From Amycolatopsis keratiniphila subsp. keratiniphila (GTDB lineage Bacteria > Actinomycetota > Actinomycetes > Mycobacteriales > Pseudonocardiaceae), in NCBI RefSeq assembly GCF_001620365.2, contig NZ_LQMT02000018.1, positions 64,396 through 128,395 of the forward strand: a stretch of DNA of 64,000 nt. Direction: 5' to 3'. The translations under genes and the position numbers were made by a program. The notes under the pieces were generated by a model. The model was given only the letters and a program-made list of their open reading frames with translations. It was not told the DNA's origin and did no database searches. Each line of letters opens with the position of its first letter. Position 1 is the stretch's first letter. Positions 53,346 through 61,464 of the stretch are shown piece after piece.

Positions 53346-54131
53346 GTGTACACGCCCTACGCCGAACTCGACCAGGTACTCACCGACCTGGTCGCCTCAG
53401 CCCGCGAGATCCTCGGCGACACGTACGTCGGCGCGTACGTCCAGGGCTCCTTCGCGCTCGGCGCCGGTGACCTCCACAGCGACTGCGACTTCATCATCGC
53501 GACCACCGAACCGCCGAGCGGCCGGATCGAAGCCGATCTCCGCGTGCTCCACGACGAACTCCCCACCGGAGAAGGCTTCTGGTGCAAGGAAATCGAGGGC
53601 TCGTACGCGGACATCGCGTCCCTGAAAACGAGCAAGGGGCTCGGCACCCCGTGGCTGTATTGCGACCACGGCCACCGCGTCCTGATCTGGGACACCCACT
53701 GCAACAGCCTCCACACGCGCTGGATCCTGCGCCACAAAGGCATCGTGCTCGACGGTCCGCCGATCGCGAGCCTGGTCGACGAGCCGCCGCCGGACGCGAT
53801 GCGCGCGGCCATGCGCCAGGAACTGCACGGCTTGGTCGACGGCGTGCGGACGTGGGCGCCCTTCGACATCGCCTGGACCCAGCGCTACATAGTGTCGACT
53901 TGTTGCCGCGTGCTCTACACCTTGCGCACGGCCGAGGTCGAGTCGAAACACGGCGCGCTCGAATGGGCGCGCGAGAACCTCGATCCGCGTTGGCGCCCGT
54001 TGCTCACGCAGGTGCTCCAAGACCGTGACCTCGGCTGGGACCCCGGCGATCCGCCGCGTCCGGGCAGTCTCGAAGCGGCCTGCGAATTCGCCGCGTACGC
54101 CGAGTCGCTAGACGCCGATCGCGGACGCTGA
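53346..54131 (+). CDS. Aminoglycoside-adenylyltransferase-like nucleotidyltransferase
   Basis: A 261-residue nucleotidyltransferase. The catalytic pattern GS at 34-35 followed by Asp46 and Asp48 (GSFALGAGDLHSDCDFII) is that of the ANT(3'')/kanamycin nucleotidyltransferase-like fold, with a helical C-terminal DUF4111-like half. It could modify an antibiotic or a cellular small molecule; resistance is not shown. The GTG at 53346 is chosen because earlier codons lie in repeats. Its last 24 bp overlap the convergent FadD-like gene. Confidence 0.8.
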   Translation: MYTPYAELDQVLTDLVASAREILGDTYVGAYVQGSFALGAGDLHSDCDFIIATTEPPSGRIEADLRVLHDELPTGEGFWCKEIEGSYADIASLKTSKGLGTPWLYCDHGHRVLIWDTHCNSLHTRWILRHKGIVLDGPPIASLVDEPPPDAMRAAMRQELHGLVDGVRTWAPFDIAWTQRYIVSTCCRVLYTLRTAEVESKHGALEWARENLDPRWRPLLTQVLQDRDLGWDPGDPPRPGSLEAACEFAAYAESLDADRGR

Positions 54132-55616
54132 TCCGCCGAACTGTTGCCGCAGCTCGCGTTTGAGCAGTTTCCCGGACGCGTTCTTCGGCAGTTCGCCGAC
54201 GAAATGCACCGACTTCGGCACCTTGTGCGCCGCGAGCGACTTCTTGGCGAACTCGATCAGTTCCGCTTCTCCGACGGGTTCCTTCACCACGACCACCGCG
54301 GCGATCGCCTCGATCCAGCGTTCGTGCGGCAGGCCCACGACGGCGACCTCGGCGACGGCGGGATGCGCGTACAGCGCGTCTTCCACCTCGCGCGACGCGA
54401 CGAGCACGCCGCCGGTGTTGACGACGTCCTTGATCCGGTCGACGACGAACAGGTAGCCCTCCTCGTCCTGCCGCACCAGGTCGCCGGAATGGAACCAGCC
54501 GCCCGCGAACGCTTCCACCGATTCCTCGGGCTTGCCCCAGTAACCGGTGCACAGCTGGGGAGAGCGGTAGACGACCTCGCCGAGTTCGCCCGGTCGGACG
54601 TCGTTCATCTCGGCGTCCACCACGCGCGTCTCGACGAAAAGGATCGGGCGGCCGACGGAATCCGGGCGTGCGTCGTGCTCTTCGGGCCGCAGGACCGTCG
54701 CGAGTGGACCGATCTCCGACTGCCCGAAGCAGTTGTAGAACCCGACTTCCGGCAGCCGTGCGCGGAGCGCGTTCAGCACCGGCACCGGCATGATCGAAGC
54801 GCCGTAGTACGCCTTGGTGAGGCAGCCCAGGTCCGCGTCCGCGAGGCCGGGGTGGTTCGCGAGCCCGACCCAGACGGTCGGCGGGAAGAACAGCGAAGTG
54901 ATGCCCTGACGCGGAATCCGCGCCAGGATGTCGCCGAGGTCGGGCCCCTCGACGAGATGGTTCGTCGCGCCGACGGCCAGCCCGGGCATGAGGAACACGT
55001 GCATCTGCGCCGAGTGGTACAGCGGCAACGCGTGCAGCGGCACGTCGCGGTCGCTCAGGTCGAGCGCGGCGATGCAGGACGAGTATTCGTGCACCAGCGC
55101 GCGGTGGGTGAGCATCGCGCCCTTCGGCCGCGAGGTCGTCCCGGACGTGTAGAGCAGCTGGACGAGGTCGTCGTCCGCGACCCCGGATTCCTCGTGCGGC
55201 TCGACGGTCTCGTCCAGTGCCCAGTCCAGAACGTCCAGTGTGGACACATGATCGACGCCGACGTGCTCGGCCAGCGCGGGGTCGACGAAGGCGACGGCGG
55301 GCTCGGACTGGGTGAGCAGATACTCGAGTTCCTCGCCGCGGGCGTTGAAGTTCACCGGCACGTGCACCAGCCCGGCCCGCGCGCAACCGAGGTACAGCAA
55401 CAGGTACGCGTCGGAATTCTTGCCGAAGACCGCGACCCGGTCACCGTGGACGAGCCCGCGATCGAGCAGCTTCGCCGCGACCCGGCCCGCCGCGCGGTCG
55501 AGCTCCGCGTACGTCCACACGCGATCGGCGAACGTGAGCGCGACCCGGCCCGGGACGCGGCGCGCGCTCCGTTCCAGGACACGGCCGACGGTGCTGGGGT
55601 AGCCGGGAACGGTCAT
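54108..55616 (-). CDS. Acyl-CoA synthetase (AMP-binding, FadD-like)
   Basis: A 502-residue adenylate-forming ligase that activates a carboxylic acid to acyl-AMP and then acyl-CoA. Motifs: LLYTSGTTSRPKGAM (P-loop-like A3), YNCFGQSEIGP (A5), YRSPQLCTGYWGKPE, GWFHSGDLV (A7), and the C-terminal catalytic Lys in NASGKLLKRELR (A10). GAAGGAG precedes the ATG. Fatty or aromatic acid substrate unknown. The gene stands alone. Confidence 0.92.
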   Translation of the reverse strand: MTVPGYPSTVGRVLERSARRVPGRVALTFADRVWTYAELDRAAGRVAAKLLDRGLVHGDRVAVFGKNSDAYLLLYLGCARAGLVHVPVNFNARGEELEYLLTQSEPAVAFVDPALAEHVGVDHVSTLDVLDWALDETVEPHEESGVADDDLVQLLYTSGTTSRPKGAMLTHRALVHEYSSCIAALDLSDRDVPLHALPLYHSAQMHVFLMPGLAVGATNHLVEGPDLGDILARIPRQGITSLFFPPTVWVGLANHPGLADADLGCLTKAYYGASIMPVPVLNALRARLPEVGFYNCFGQSEIGPLATVLRPEEHDARPDSVGRPILFVETRVVDAEMNDVRPGELGEVVYRSPQLCTGYWGKPEESVEAFAGGWFHSGDLVRQDEEGYLFVVDRIKDVVNTGGVLVASREVEDALYAHPAVAEVAVVGLPHERWIEAIAAVVVVKEPVGEAELIEFAKKSLAAHKVPKSVHFVGELPKNASGKLLKRELRQQFGGSASAIGV

Positions 55617-55655
55617 CGCGGCGGTCTCCTTCGTCCGGGCGTGGCGTTCTCACAG

Positions 55656-55661
55656 TAACCT
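55656..55661 (+). promoter_or_regulatory. -10 box TAACCT of a leaderless transcript
   Basis: TAACCT ends 7 nt before ATG 55669; no ribosome site. Confidence 0.5.
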
Positions 55662-55668
55662 CGTCGGC

Positions 55669-56574
55669 ATGGCCAATCCCACCGGAGAGCAGTTCGAAAT
55701 CACCCGCGGCAACGCGCGAGCCGTCATCACCGAGATCGGTGCCGGGTTGCGCGCGTTCGAGGTCGGCGGGGTGCCCTACGTCGAGGCGTTCGCCGAGGAC
55801 GAGAAGCCGCCGAAGGGCGCCGGACAGGTGTTGCTGCCCTGGCCGAACCGCACCAAGGGCGGCCAGTGGGACTACCAGGGCGAGAAGCAGCAGCTCCCGA
55901 TCACCGAAGAGGCGCGCGGCAACGCGATCCACGGCCTGACCCGGCACGAGGAATGGGAGCTCCTCGAACACGCCGAGTCGTCGATCACCCTGGCCATCGA
56001 CGTCCCGGCGCAGGAGGGCTGGCCGGTGCCGCTGCGCGCGACGATCACCTACGAGATCTCGCCGCGCGAGCTGGTCGTCACGCACGAGATCCGCAACGAG
56101 GGCGAGGCCCCGATCGGCGTCGGGCTCGGCACGCACCCGTATTTCCGCATCGGCGACGCGCCCACCGACGAGCTGACCCTGACGCTGCCCGCGAGCCGGG
56201 TCCGGCCGTATCTCGGCGACGAGCAGATGCCGTACGCCGACGAGCAGGACGTCGAGGGCACCGAGTACGACTTCCGGTCCGGCAAGCTGCTCGAAGGCGT
56301 CAACTTGGACACGGCGTTCGGCGGGCTGAGTGTCGCCGAAGACGGCAACCACCACTACATCCTTTCGCACGGGGACCAGGAACTGCTGGTCTGGGCCGGG
56401 CCGGACTTCCGGTGGGCGCAGGTGTTCACGCCGGACGACCTCGTCGGCCGCGGCCGGGCGGTGGCCATCGAACCGATGACCTGCCCCGCCGACGCGCTCA
56501 ACACCGGCACCGACCTGATCGAGCTGGAGCCCGCGTCGTCGTGGACCGGGAGCTGGGGAATCCGGGTGCGCTGA
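55669..56574 (+). CDS. Aldose 1-epimerase (galactose mutarotase family)
   Basis: A 301-residue cytosolic enzyme interconverting alpha and beta anomers of aldoses. The family blocks LLPWPNRTKGGQWDY, the His in NAIHGL, GTHPYFRIG and the catalytic Glu in VAIEPMTCPADALN are present. It starts leaderless and is followed 1 bp later by a GNAT gene, so the two are one transcript. The sugar is not specified. Confidence 0.92.
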   Translation: MANPTGEQFEITRGNARAVITEIGAGLRAFEVGGVPYVEAFAEDEKPPKGAGQVLLPWPNRTKGGQWDYQGEKQQLPITEEARGNAIHGLTRHEEWELLEHAESSITLAIDVPAQEGWPVPLRATITYEISPRELVVTHEIRNEGEAPIGVGLGTHPYFRIGDAPTDELTLTLPASRVRPYLGDEQMPYADEQDVEGTEYDFRSGKLLEGVNLDTAFGGLSVAEDGNHHYILSHGDQELLVWAGPDFRWAQVFTPDDLVGRGRAVAIEPMTCPADALNTGTDLIELEPASSWTGSWGIRVR

Positions 56575-56575
56575 G

Positions 56576-57058
56576 ATGCCGCTTCTCCGCCTGGGGCCCG
56601 CCGACGCGGGCGAGGTGCTCACGCTGCAGCGCGCGGCGTACGTCCCGGAGGCCAGGGCGCACGAGAACATCGACCTCCCGCCGCTGATGGAGACCTTCGA
56701 GCAGGCCAAGGCGGCTCTGGGTGATCCCGCGTGTTCCACCTGGGGCATCAGGGAATCCGGGCGGCTGGTGGCGAGCGTGCGGATCGTCGTGGACGGCGAC
56801 GCCGGTCTCGTCGGCAGGCTCATCGTCGCCCCGGACAGGCAGGGACACGGGCTCGGCAGCTCCTTGCTGCTCGCCGCCGAAGACGCCGCGCCGCCTTCGG
56901 TGACCGTGTTCCGCCTGTTCACCGGGGAGCGGAGCGCCGGTCCGCTGCGGATGTACCGGAAGCTCGGCTACGTCGAGACGCACCGCACGCCCGAGAAGCA
57001 CTACGAACTGGTCCATTTCGAAAAGCCCCGCGTGCGGACCGGCGGCCCAGTTCGTTAG
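56576..57058 (+). CDS. GNAT family N-acetyltransferase
   Basis: A 160-residue GCN5-like acetyltransferase. The acetyl-CoA loop is in LIVAPDRQGHGLGSSLLLAAED and the C-terminal strand block in MYRKLGYVETHRT. It follows the aldose epimerase by one base. Its TAG stop overlaps the presumed -10 box of the next gene. Substrate unknown. Confidence 0.9.
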   Translation: MPLLRLGPADAGEVLTLQRAAYVPEARAHENIDLPPLMETFEQAKAALGDPACSTWGIRESGRLVASVRIVVDGDAGLVGRLIVAPDRQGHGLGSSLLLAAEDAAPPSVTVFRLFTGERSAGPLRMYRKLGYVETHRTPEKHYELVHFEKPRVRTGGPVR

Positions 57059-57061
57059 CGT
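57056..57061 (+). promoter_or_regulatory. -10 box TAGCGT overlapping the GNAT stop
   Basis: TAGCGT ends 8 nt before ATG 57070, with no ribosome site. It includes the TAG stop of the upstream gene. Confidence 0.35.
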
Positions 57062-57069
57062 GTCAAAGT

Positions 57070-58299
57070 ATGTCTGACAAAGCACAGGTCAAGGCCATCG
57101 TCGGTGGTTACGTCGTCCCGGTCGACGGTGATCCCATCGACGGCGGCACGGTCCTCATCGAGAACGGGAAGATCGCCGCGGTCGGCACGGCCGCCGAGGT
57201 CGACGTCCCCGACGACGCCGAACTGATCGACGCCGCGGGCAGCTGGGTGCTGCCCGGATTCATCGACGCGCACGCCCACCTCGGCGTCCACGAAGATGGA
57301 GAAGGCTGGTCCGGGAACGACACCAACGAGATGACCGACCCCAACGGCGCGCGGTTCCGCGCGATCGACGGGATCGACCCGTACGAGCCCGGCTTCGACG
57401 ACGCGCTCGCGGGCGGCGTCACCAGCGTCGTCATCAAGCCCGGCTCGGGGAACCCCATCGGCGGGCAGACGATCGGCGTCAAGACCTGGGGCCGGACCGT
57501 GCTCGACATGATCTTCGCCGAGGGCGTCAGCGTGAAGAGCGCGCTCGGCGAGAACCCGAAGCGCGTGTACGGCGAGAAGAAGCAGACGCCGTCGACCAGG
57601 CTCGGTGTCGCGTCGACCATCCGTGACGCCTTCACCGCCGCGCGCAACTACGCCGCCCAGCGCGAGCACGCCGCCGGCGAGGGCAAGCCGTTCGACGTCG
57701 ACCTCACCAAGGAGACGCTGGCCAAGGTCCTCGACGGGGAGCTGTACTGGGACCAGCACGTCCACCGCGCAGACGACATGGTCACCGCGATCCGGCTGGC
57801 CGACGAGTTCGGCTACAAGCTGGTGATCAACCACGGCACCGAAGGCCACCTGATCGCGGACCTGCTCGCCGAGCGGGACGTGCCGGTGATCCTCGGGCCG
57901 CTGTTCACCACCAAGTCCAAAGTGGAGCTGCGCAACCGCACCCTGCGCGCGCCCGGCATCCTCGCCAGGGCGGGCGTGCGGATCGCGATCACCACGGACC
58001 ACCCGGTCGTGCCGATCAACTTCCTGGTGTACCAGGCCGCGCTGTCGGTGAAGGACGGCCTGGACCCGGAGACCGCGCTGAAGGCGCTGACCGTCAACCC
58101 GGCCGCGATGCTGGACCTCGACGACCAGGTCGGCTCGCTGAAGCCGGGCCTCGACGCCGACGTGGTCATCTGGTCGGGCGACCCGCTGGACGTGATGAAT
58201 CGCGCGATGCGGGTGTTCGTGCGCGGGCGCGAGGTCTACCACTTCGACGAGGCGACCGGCGTCGGCGTCACCGAGGAGCGGCGCTACCGCGAAGGCTGA
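57070..58299 (+). CDS. Amidohydrolase (imidazolonepropionase-like)
   Basis: A 409-residue metal-dependent amidohydrolase. Metal His residues in GFIDAHAHLGVHE, further His in INHGTEGH, Asp in ITTDHPVVP, and the C-terminal composite domain (GSLKPGLDADVVIWSGDPLD). Members of this group include imidazolonepropionase-like and prolidase-like enzymes. No histidine-degradation gene is nearby, so the reaction remains open. No signal peptide. Confidence 0.87.
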   Translation: MSDKAQVKAIVGGYVVPVDGDPIDGGTVLIENGKIAAVGTAAEVDVPDDAELIDAAGSWVLPGFIDAHAHLGVHEDGEGWSGNDTNEMTDPNGARFRAIDGIDPYEPGFDDALAGGVTSVVIKPGSGNPIGGQTIGVKTWGRTVLDMIFAEGVSVKSALGENPKRVYGEKKQTPSTRLGVASTIRDAFTAARNYAAQREHAAGEGKPFDVDLTKETLAKVLDGELYWDQHVHRADDMVTAIRLADEFGYKLVINHGTEGHLIADLLAERDVPVILGPLFTTKSKVELRNRTLRAPGILARAGVRIAITTDHPVVPINFLVYQAALSVKDGLDPETALKALTVNPAAMLDLDDQVGSLKPGLDADVVIWSGDPLDVMNRAMRVFVRGREVYHFDEATGVGVTEERRYREG

Positions 58300-58335
58300 C
58301 CCCGGTCTTGTCAGAACGACCGGCCCGTGCTCTCA

Positions 58336-58367
58336 TGTGTTACACACTGGGGAGGATGTGTAACACA
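58336..58367. promoter_or_regulatory. Pair of TGTGTWACACA palindromes over the start region
   Basis: TGTGTTACACA at 58336-58346 and TGTGTAACACA at 58357-58367 are each perfect 11-bp palindromes around one base, placed exactly 21 bp apart. The ribosome site GGGGAGG lies between them and the ATG at 58367 begins on the last base of the second. The pair can also form one hairpin with 11-bp arms (58335-58345 with 58358-58368). Confidence 0.6.
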
Positions 58368-58858
58368 TGAAGCGCTGGGTCTTCGTTCTGGTCGTCGGTA
58401 TCGGGTTTCTCGTCGTCACCCTGTTGTTCGCCCGTGAGGATCCGAGTGTCATCAAATGCGGTGGCCGGATCATGGGCCCCGGCGACGTCTGCGAAAGCAC
58501 CAAGGGCGGCCGCGTGGTCGACGAGGACACTTACGACCAGATGAAGGCCGCTGCCGAGTCCCGTGCCGAGACGTTCCGGAATCACGGTCTCTGGATGGCA
58601 GGGGTCGGTGTCGCGCTGACCGGCTTGGGGGCGACGATGCTGATCCGCGGGAAACGGCGCAAGGACCGCGCCATCGCCGCGGCTCGGCAGGATATGCAGT
58701 GGCAGGCGCAGGCGGGTTTCCCGCAGCAGCAGGGTTTTCCGCAGCCCCAGTGGCAACCCGCACCGGGGCAGCGGCCTTATCCGCCGCAGAACGGATGGCC
58801 GCAGCAGCCCGGTCCGCCGCCACAGCAGTTCGGCCCGCCGGGGTACGGCGGCTCGTGA
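58367..58858 (+). CDS. Membrane protein with Pro/Gln-rich tail
   Basis: A 163-residue protein: membrane helix 4-22, an extracytoplasmic loop of about 50 residues with two Cys (IKCGG, DVCES) that may pair, second helix at about 76-94, a short basic stretch, then a cytoplasmic tail of about 50 residues rich in Pro, Gln and Gly. Such tails usually mediate protein contacts. Function unknown. Its start lies under a double palindrome, and its stop lies in the arm of another palindrome. Confidence 0.8.
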   Translation: MKRWVFVLVVGIGFLVVTLLFAREDPSVIKCGGRIMGPGDVCESTKGGRVVDEDTYDQMKAAAESRAETFRNHGLWMAGVGVALTGLGATMLIRGKRRKDRAIAAARQDMQWQAQAGFPQQQGFPQPQWQPAPGQRPYPPQNGWPQQPGPPPQQFGPPGYGGS

Positions 58859-58896
58859 GTGTTTCGGGTCGTTCTAACAACCCGAAACACTCACGA
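58853..58896. terminator. Palindrome carrying the stop codons of both convergent genes
   Basis: TCGTGAGTGTTTCGGGT (58853-58869) pairs perfectly with 58880-58896. The plus-strand gene ends TCG TGA at 58853-58858 and the minus-strand Uma2 gene ends TCG TGA at 58896-58891. Both genes therefore end on the same six bases at opposite tips of the stem. Confidence 0.9.
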
Positions 58897-59508
58897 CAGC
58901 AGCCGGTCGAGATCCAGCTTCACCGGAAACGGTTCGACGGCCCTGAATTCGCCTGTCATGGCCGGAGCGTCCTGATAGCCGAGTTCGCCCGCCTGGTGAC
59001 AGGCGACAAGCGAGACCGGTTCGCTGAGATCGACGATCCAGTAATGCGGGATCCCCGCGTCGGCGTACTCGCCGTGTTTGGTCACGTAGTCGGTGCGCTT
59101 CGAGCCAGGCGACACGATCTCGACCACCACGACGACGTCGTCCGCGTGATACATCGTGTCTTCTTCGTCGATCCGTTCGCCTGCCTCGCGAAGGGCGATG
59201 ATCAGATCCGGCCGCCTGGCGAAACCTGGCTCACCTGGGGGCACCAGTCCCAGATCTACGTCGATGTCCTGGACGAATTCGAGGTCATCGGGCAGCTGCG
59301 ATTCCAGTTGCCTGGCCAAGGCGTACAGCGCCTTGTTGTGTCTCCTCTTGGGACTCGGCGACATGACGAGGCGGCCTTCCACGAGCTCGGTGAATCCGGA
59401 ATCGGGCTCGCCGAGCGCCGCGTACTCCGCGACCGACAGCAGGTGATCCGGGATGGCCAACCCTGGTTCACCGTGCGACCCGGTCGTGGAATAGGGAAGG
59501 GCTGTCAC
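58891..59508 (-). CDS. Uma2 family endonuclease-like protein (DUF820)
   Basis: A 205-residue PD-(D/E)XK fold protein of the Uma2/DUF820 family. Core residues: Glu in FTELVEGRLVMSPSP, Asp in RRPDLIIAL, and EIVSPGSKRTDYVTK with the catalytic Glu-x-Lys-like pattern. These proteins are abundant in actinobacteria and cyanobacteria; nuclease activity is presumed from the fold, with no known target. Single gene, convergent with the membrane protein. Confidence 0.88.
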   Translation of the reverse strand: MTALPYSTTGSHGEPGLAIPDHLLSVAEYAALGEPDSGFTELVEGRLVMSPSPKRRHNKALYALARQLESQLPDDLEFVQDIDVDLGLVPPGEPGFARRPDLIIALREAGERIDEEDTMYHADDVVVVVEIVSPGSKRTDYVTKHGEYADAGIPHYWIVDLSEPVSLVACHQAGELGYQDAPAMTGEFRAVEPFPVKLDLDRLLS

Positions 59509-59581
59509 AGCGTCTCCTCACGTCATCCACAGTGTCTCACGGCCACAGGTTGACCTTCGGTGATCGTATCAGCGCGGAGCG

Positions 59582-60727
59582 TCAGCCTTTCCGCAGTTCC
59601 CGAGCGATCACCATGCGCTGGATCTGGTTCGTGCCCTCGAAGATCTGCGGCACCTTCGCCTCCCGCATGTACCGCTCCACCGGGAAGTCCTTCGTGTAGC
59701 CGGCGCCGCCGAGGACCTGCACGGCGTCGGTGGTCACCTTCATCGCGCCGTCGGTCGCGACGAGCTTCGCGATGGACGCCTGCCGCTGGAACGGCAGCCC
59801 GCGGTCGCGGCGGCGGGCCGCGTCGAGGTACATCGCGCGCGAGGTCTCGACGGTCGCGGCCATGTCGGCCAGCAGGAACTCCAGGCCCTGGAACTCGATG
59901 ATCGGCCGCCCGAACTGCGTGCGCCCCTTCGCGTACTCGAGTGCCTCGTCCAGCGCGGCCTGCGCGAGCCCGACGGCGCACGCCGCGATGCCCAGCCGCC
60001 CGGAGCTGAGCGACGACAGTGCGATCTTCAGCCCCTGGCCCTCTTCGCCGATCCGGCGTTCGGCGTCGACGGCGGCGTCTTCGAACATCAGCTGTGCCGT
60101 GGTCGACCCGGTGAGGCCCATCTTCCGTTCGGGCGGCGCGGCCGACAGGCCCGGCGTCGCCGCGTCGATGAGCAGGCAGCTGATGCCCTGCCCGCCCTCG
60201 TCGCTGGTGCGCACCATCGTCGTGTAGAAGTCGGCCTCACCCGCGTGGGTGATCCACGCCTTCGTGCCGTTCACGACGTACCGGTCGCCATCGAGCCGCG
60301 CGCGAGTGGACAAGGCGGCCGCGTCGGAGCCGGCGTGGGTCTCCGAGAGGGCGTACGCGCCCAGCAGGCCGCCTTCGAGCATCGCGGGCAGCCAGCGGTC
60401 ACGCTGTTCGTCGGTGCCGTGGTGCGCCAGCGCGAAGCAGGACATCGTGTGCACGGAGAGCCCGACGCCCACCGACATCCACGCCGCCGCGATCTCCTCC
60501 AGAACCTGCAGGTAGACCTCGTACGGCAGCTCACCGCCACCCCAGCGCTCCGAGTACGGCAGGCCGAGGAGCCCCGCCTGGCCGAGCAGCCGGAACTGTT
60601 CGCGCGGGAAGTGCGCGGTCTCTTCGTACTTGCTCGCGATCGGGGCGAGTTCCTCGCGCGCGATCTCCTTGGCCAGGTCGATCAGGTCCTGGGCCTCGGT
60701 GCTGGGCAGCAGACGGTCCGCCGGCAT
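59582..60727 (-). CDS. Acyl-CoA dehydrogenase
   Basis: A 381-residue FAD enzyme oxidising acyl-CoA to enoyl-CoA. Family blocks: ALSETHAGSDAAAL, KMGLTGSTTAQLMFEDA, QFGRPIIEFQGLEF, QVLGGAGYTKDFPVERY, and catalytic Glu364 in QIFEGTNQIQ. The ATG at 60727 follows GGAGGAG; upstream codons of the longer frame lie in the promoter. Chain-length preference is not visible. It is divergent from a TetR gene, which probably represses it. Confidence 0.93.
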   Translation of the reverse strand: MPADRLLPSTEAQDLIDLAKEIAREELAPIASKYEETAHFPREQFRLLGQAGLLGLPYSERWGGGELPYEVYLQVLEEIAAAWMSVGVGLSVHTMSCFALAHHGTDEQRDRWLPAMLEGGLLGAYALSETHAGSDAAALSTRARLDGDRYVVNGTKAWITHAGEADFYTTMVRTSDEGGQGISCLLIDAATPGLSAAPPERKMGLTGSTTAQLMFEDAAVDAERRIGEEGQGLKIALSSLSSGRLGIAACAVGLAQAALDEALEYAKGRTQFGRPIIEFQGLEFLLADMAATVETSRAMYLDAARRRDRGLPFQRQASIAKLVATDGAMKVTTDAVQVLGGAGYTKDFPVERYMREAKVPQIFEGTNQIQRMVIARELRKG

Positions 60728-60755
60728 GGCTCCTCCGAGCTGAGCGGTACTAAAA

Positions 60756-60765
60756 ACAGTACTGT
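60756..60765. promoter_or_regulatory. Candidate operator ACAGTACTGT between ACAD and TetR
   Basis: A perfect 10-bp palindrome covers the minus-strand -10-like TACTGT, with a related GTACAGTA at 60779-60786. It lies in the shared promoter of the acyl-CoA dehydrogenase and TetR genes. Confidence 0.45.
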
Positions 60766-60830
60766 GGGCTGATTCAGCGTACAGTAGACGGCGCTGGGGG
60801 TACACCGTTCGCGTAGGGGATAGTGATCCG

Positions 60831-61421
60831 ATGACCTCGCGCCGCCAGCCCACCGCGCGTCAGAAAGCGCTGCTCTCGGAACTCGAAGCGCTCTTCCTCG
60901 CCGAGGGGTTCTCCCAGTTCACGCTGGACGACCTGGCCGCGAGGCTCCGCTGCTCGAAATCGACCCTCTACGCGCTCGCCCCCAGCAAGGAGCAGCTCGC
61001 GGTGAAGGTCGTCACCCACTTTTTCAAGGGGGCCGCCGAGCTGCTGGAGGAGCGGATCGCCGGGATCGACGACGCCCGCAAGATCCTCGGCGAGTATCTC
61101 GCGGGGATCTCCGAATACCTGAATCGCGCCTCGGCCGCTTTCATGACCGACATCGCCGAATTCGCGCCGGCGCGGGACGCGTATCAGCTCAACAGCCGCG
61201 CCGCGGCCGCCCGGATCCGGTCGTTCATCGACCGAGGGGTCACCGACGGTGTTTTCCGCGAGGTGCACGCGCGGCTGATCGCGGAAATGGCGGGATTGAT
61301 CATCGAGGGAATCCAGACCGGCGTGATCGGGCAGCGCACCGGGGTGACCGACGCCGAAGCGTTCACCGCGTTGTCGGAGCTTTTGCTCGGCGGCATCGCG
61401 ACAAAAAATGTCCTGAACTGA
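60831..61421 (+). CDS. TetR family regulator, divergent from ACAD
   Basis: A 196-residue regulator with helix-turn-helix at about 28-52 (FTLDDLAARLRCSKSTLYALA). The C-terminal domain resembles fatty-acid-responsive TetR proteins only in position. Autoregulation and control of the acyl-CoA dehydrogenase via 60756-60786 are inferred. Confidence 0.88.
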   Translation: MTSRRQPTARQKALLSELEALFLAEGFSQFTLDDLAARLRCSKSTLYALAPSKEQLAVKVVTHFFKGAAELLEERIAGIDDARKILGEYLAGISEYLNRASAAFMTDIAEFAPARDAYQLNSRAAAARIRSFIDRGVTDGVFREVHARLIAEMAGLIIEGIQTGVIGQRTGVTDAEAFTALSELLLGGIATKNVLN

Positions 61422-61451
61422 CAATTCTGGTGGTGGAACCACCGCCTCGGC

Positions 61452-61457
61452 TAGCAT
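61452..61457 (+). promoter_or_regulatory. -10 box TAGCAT of a leaderless transcript
   Basis: TAGCAT ends 7 nt before GTG 61465; no ribosome site. Confidence 0.5.
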
Positions 61458-61464
61458 CGCGCCC

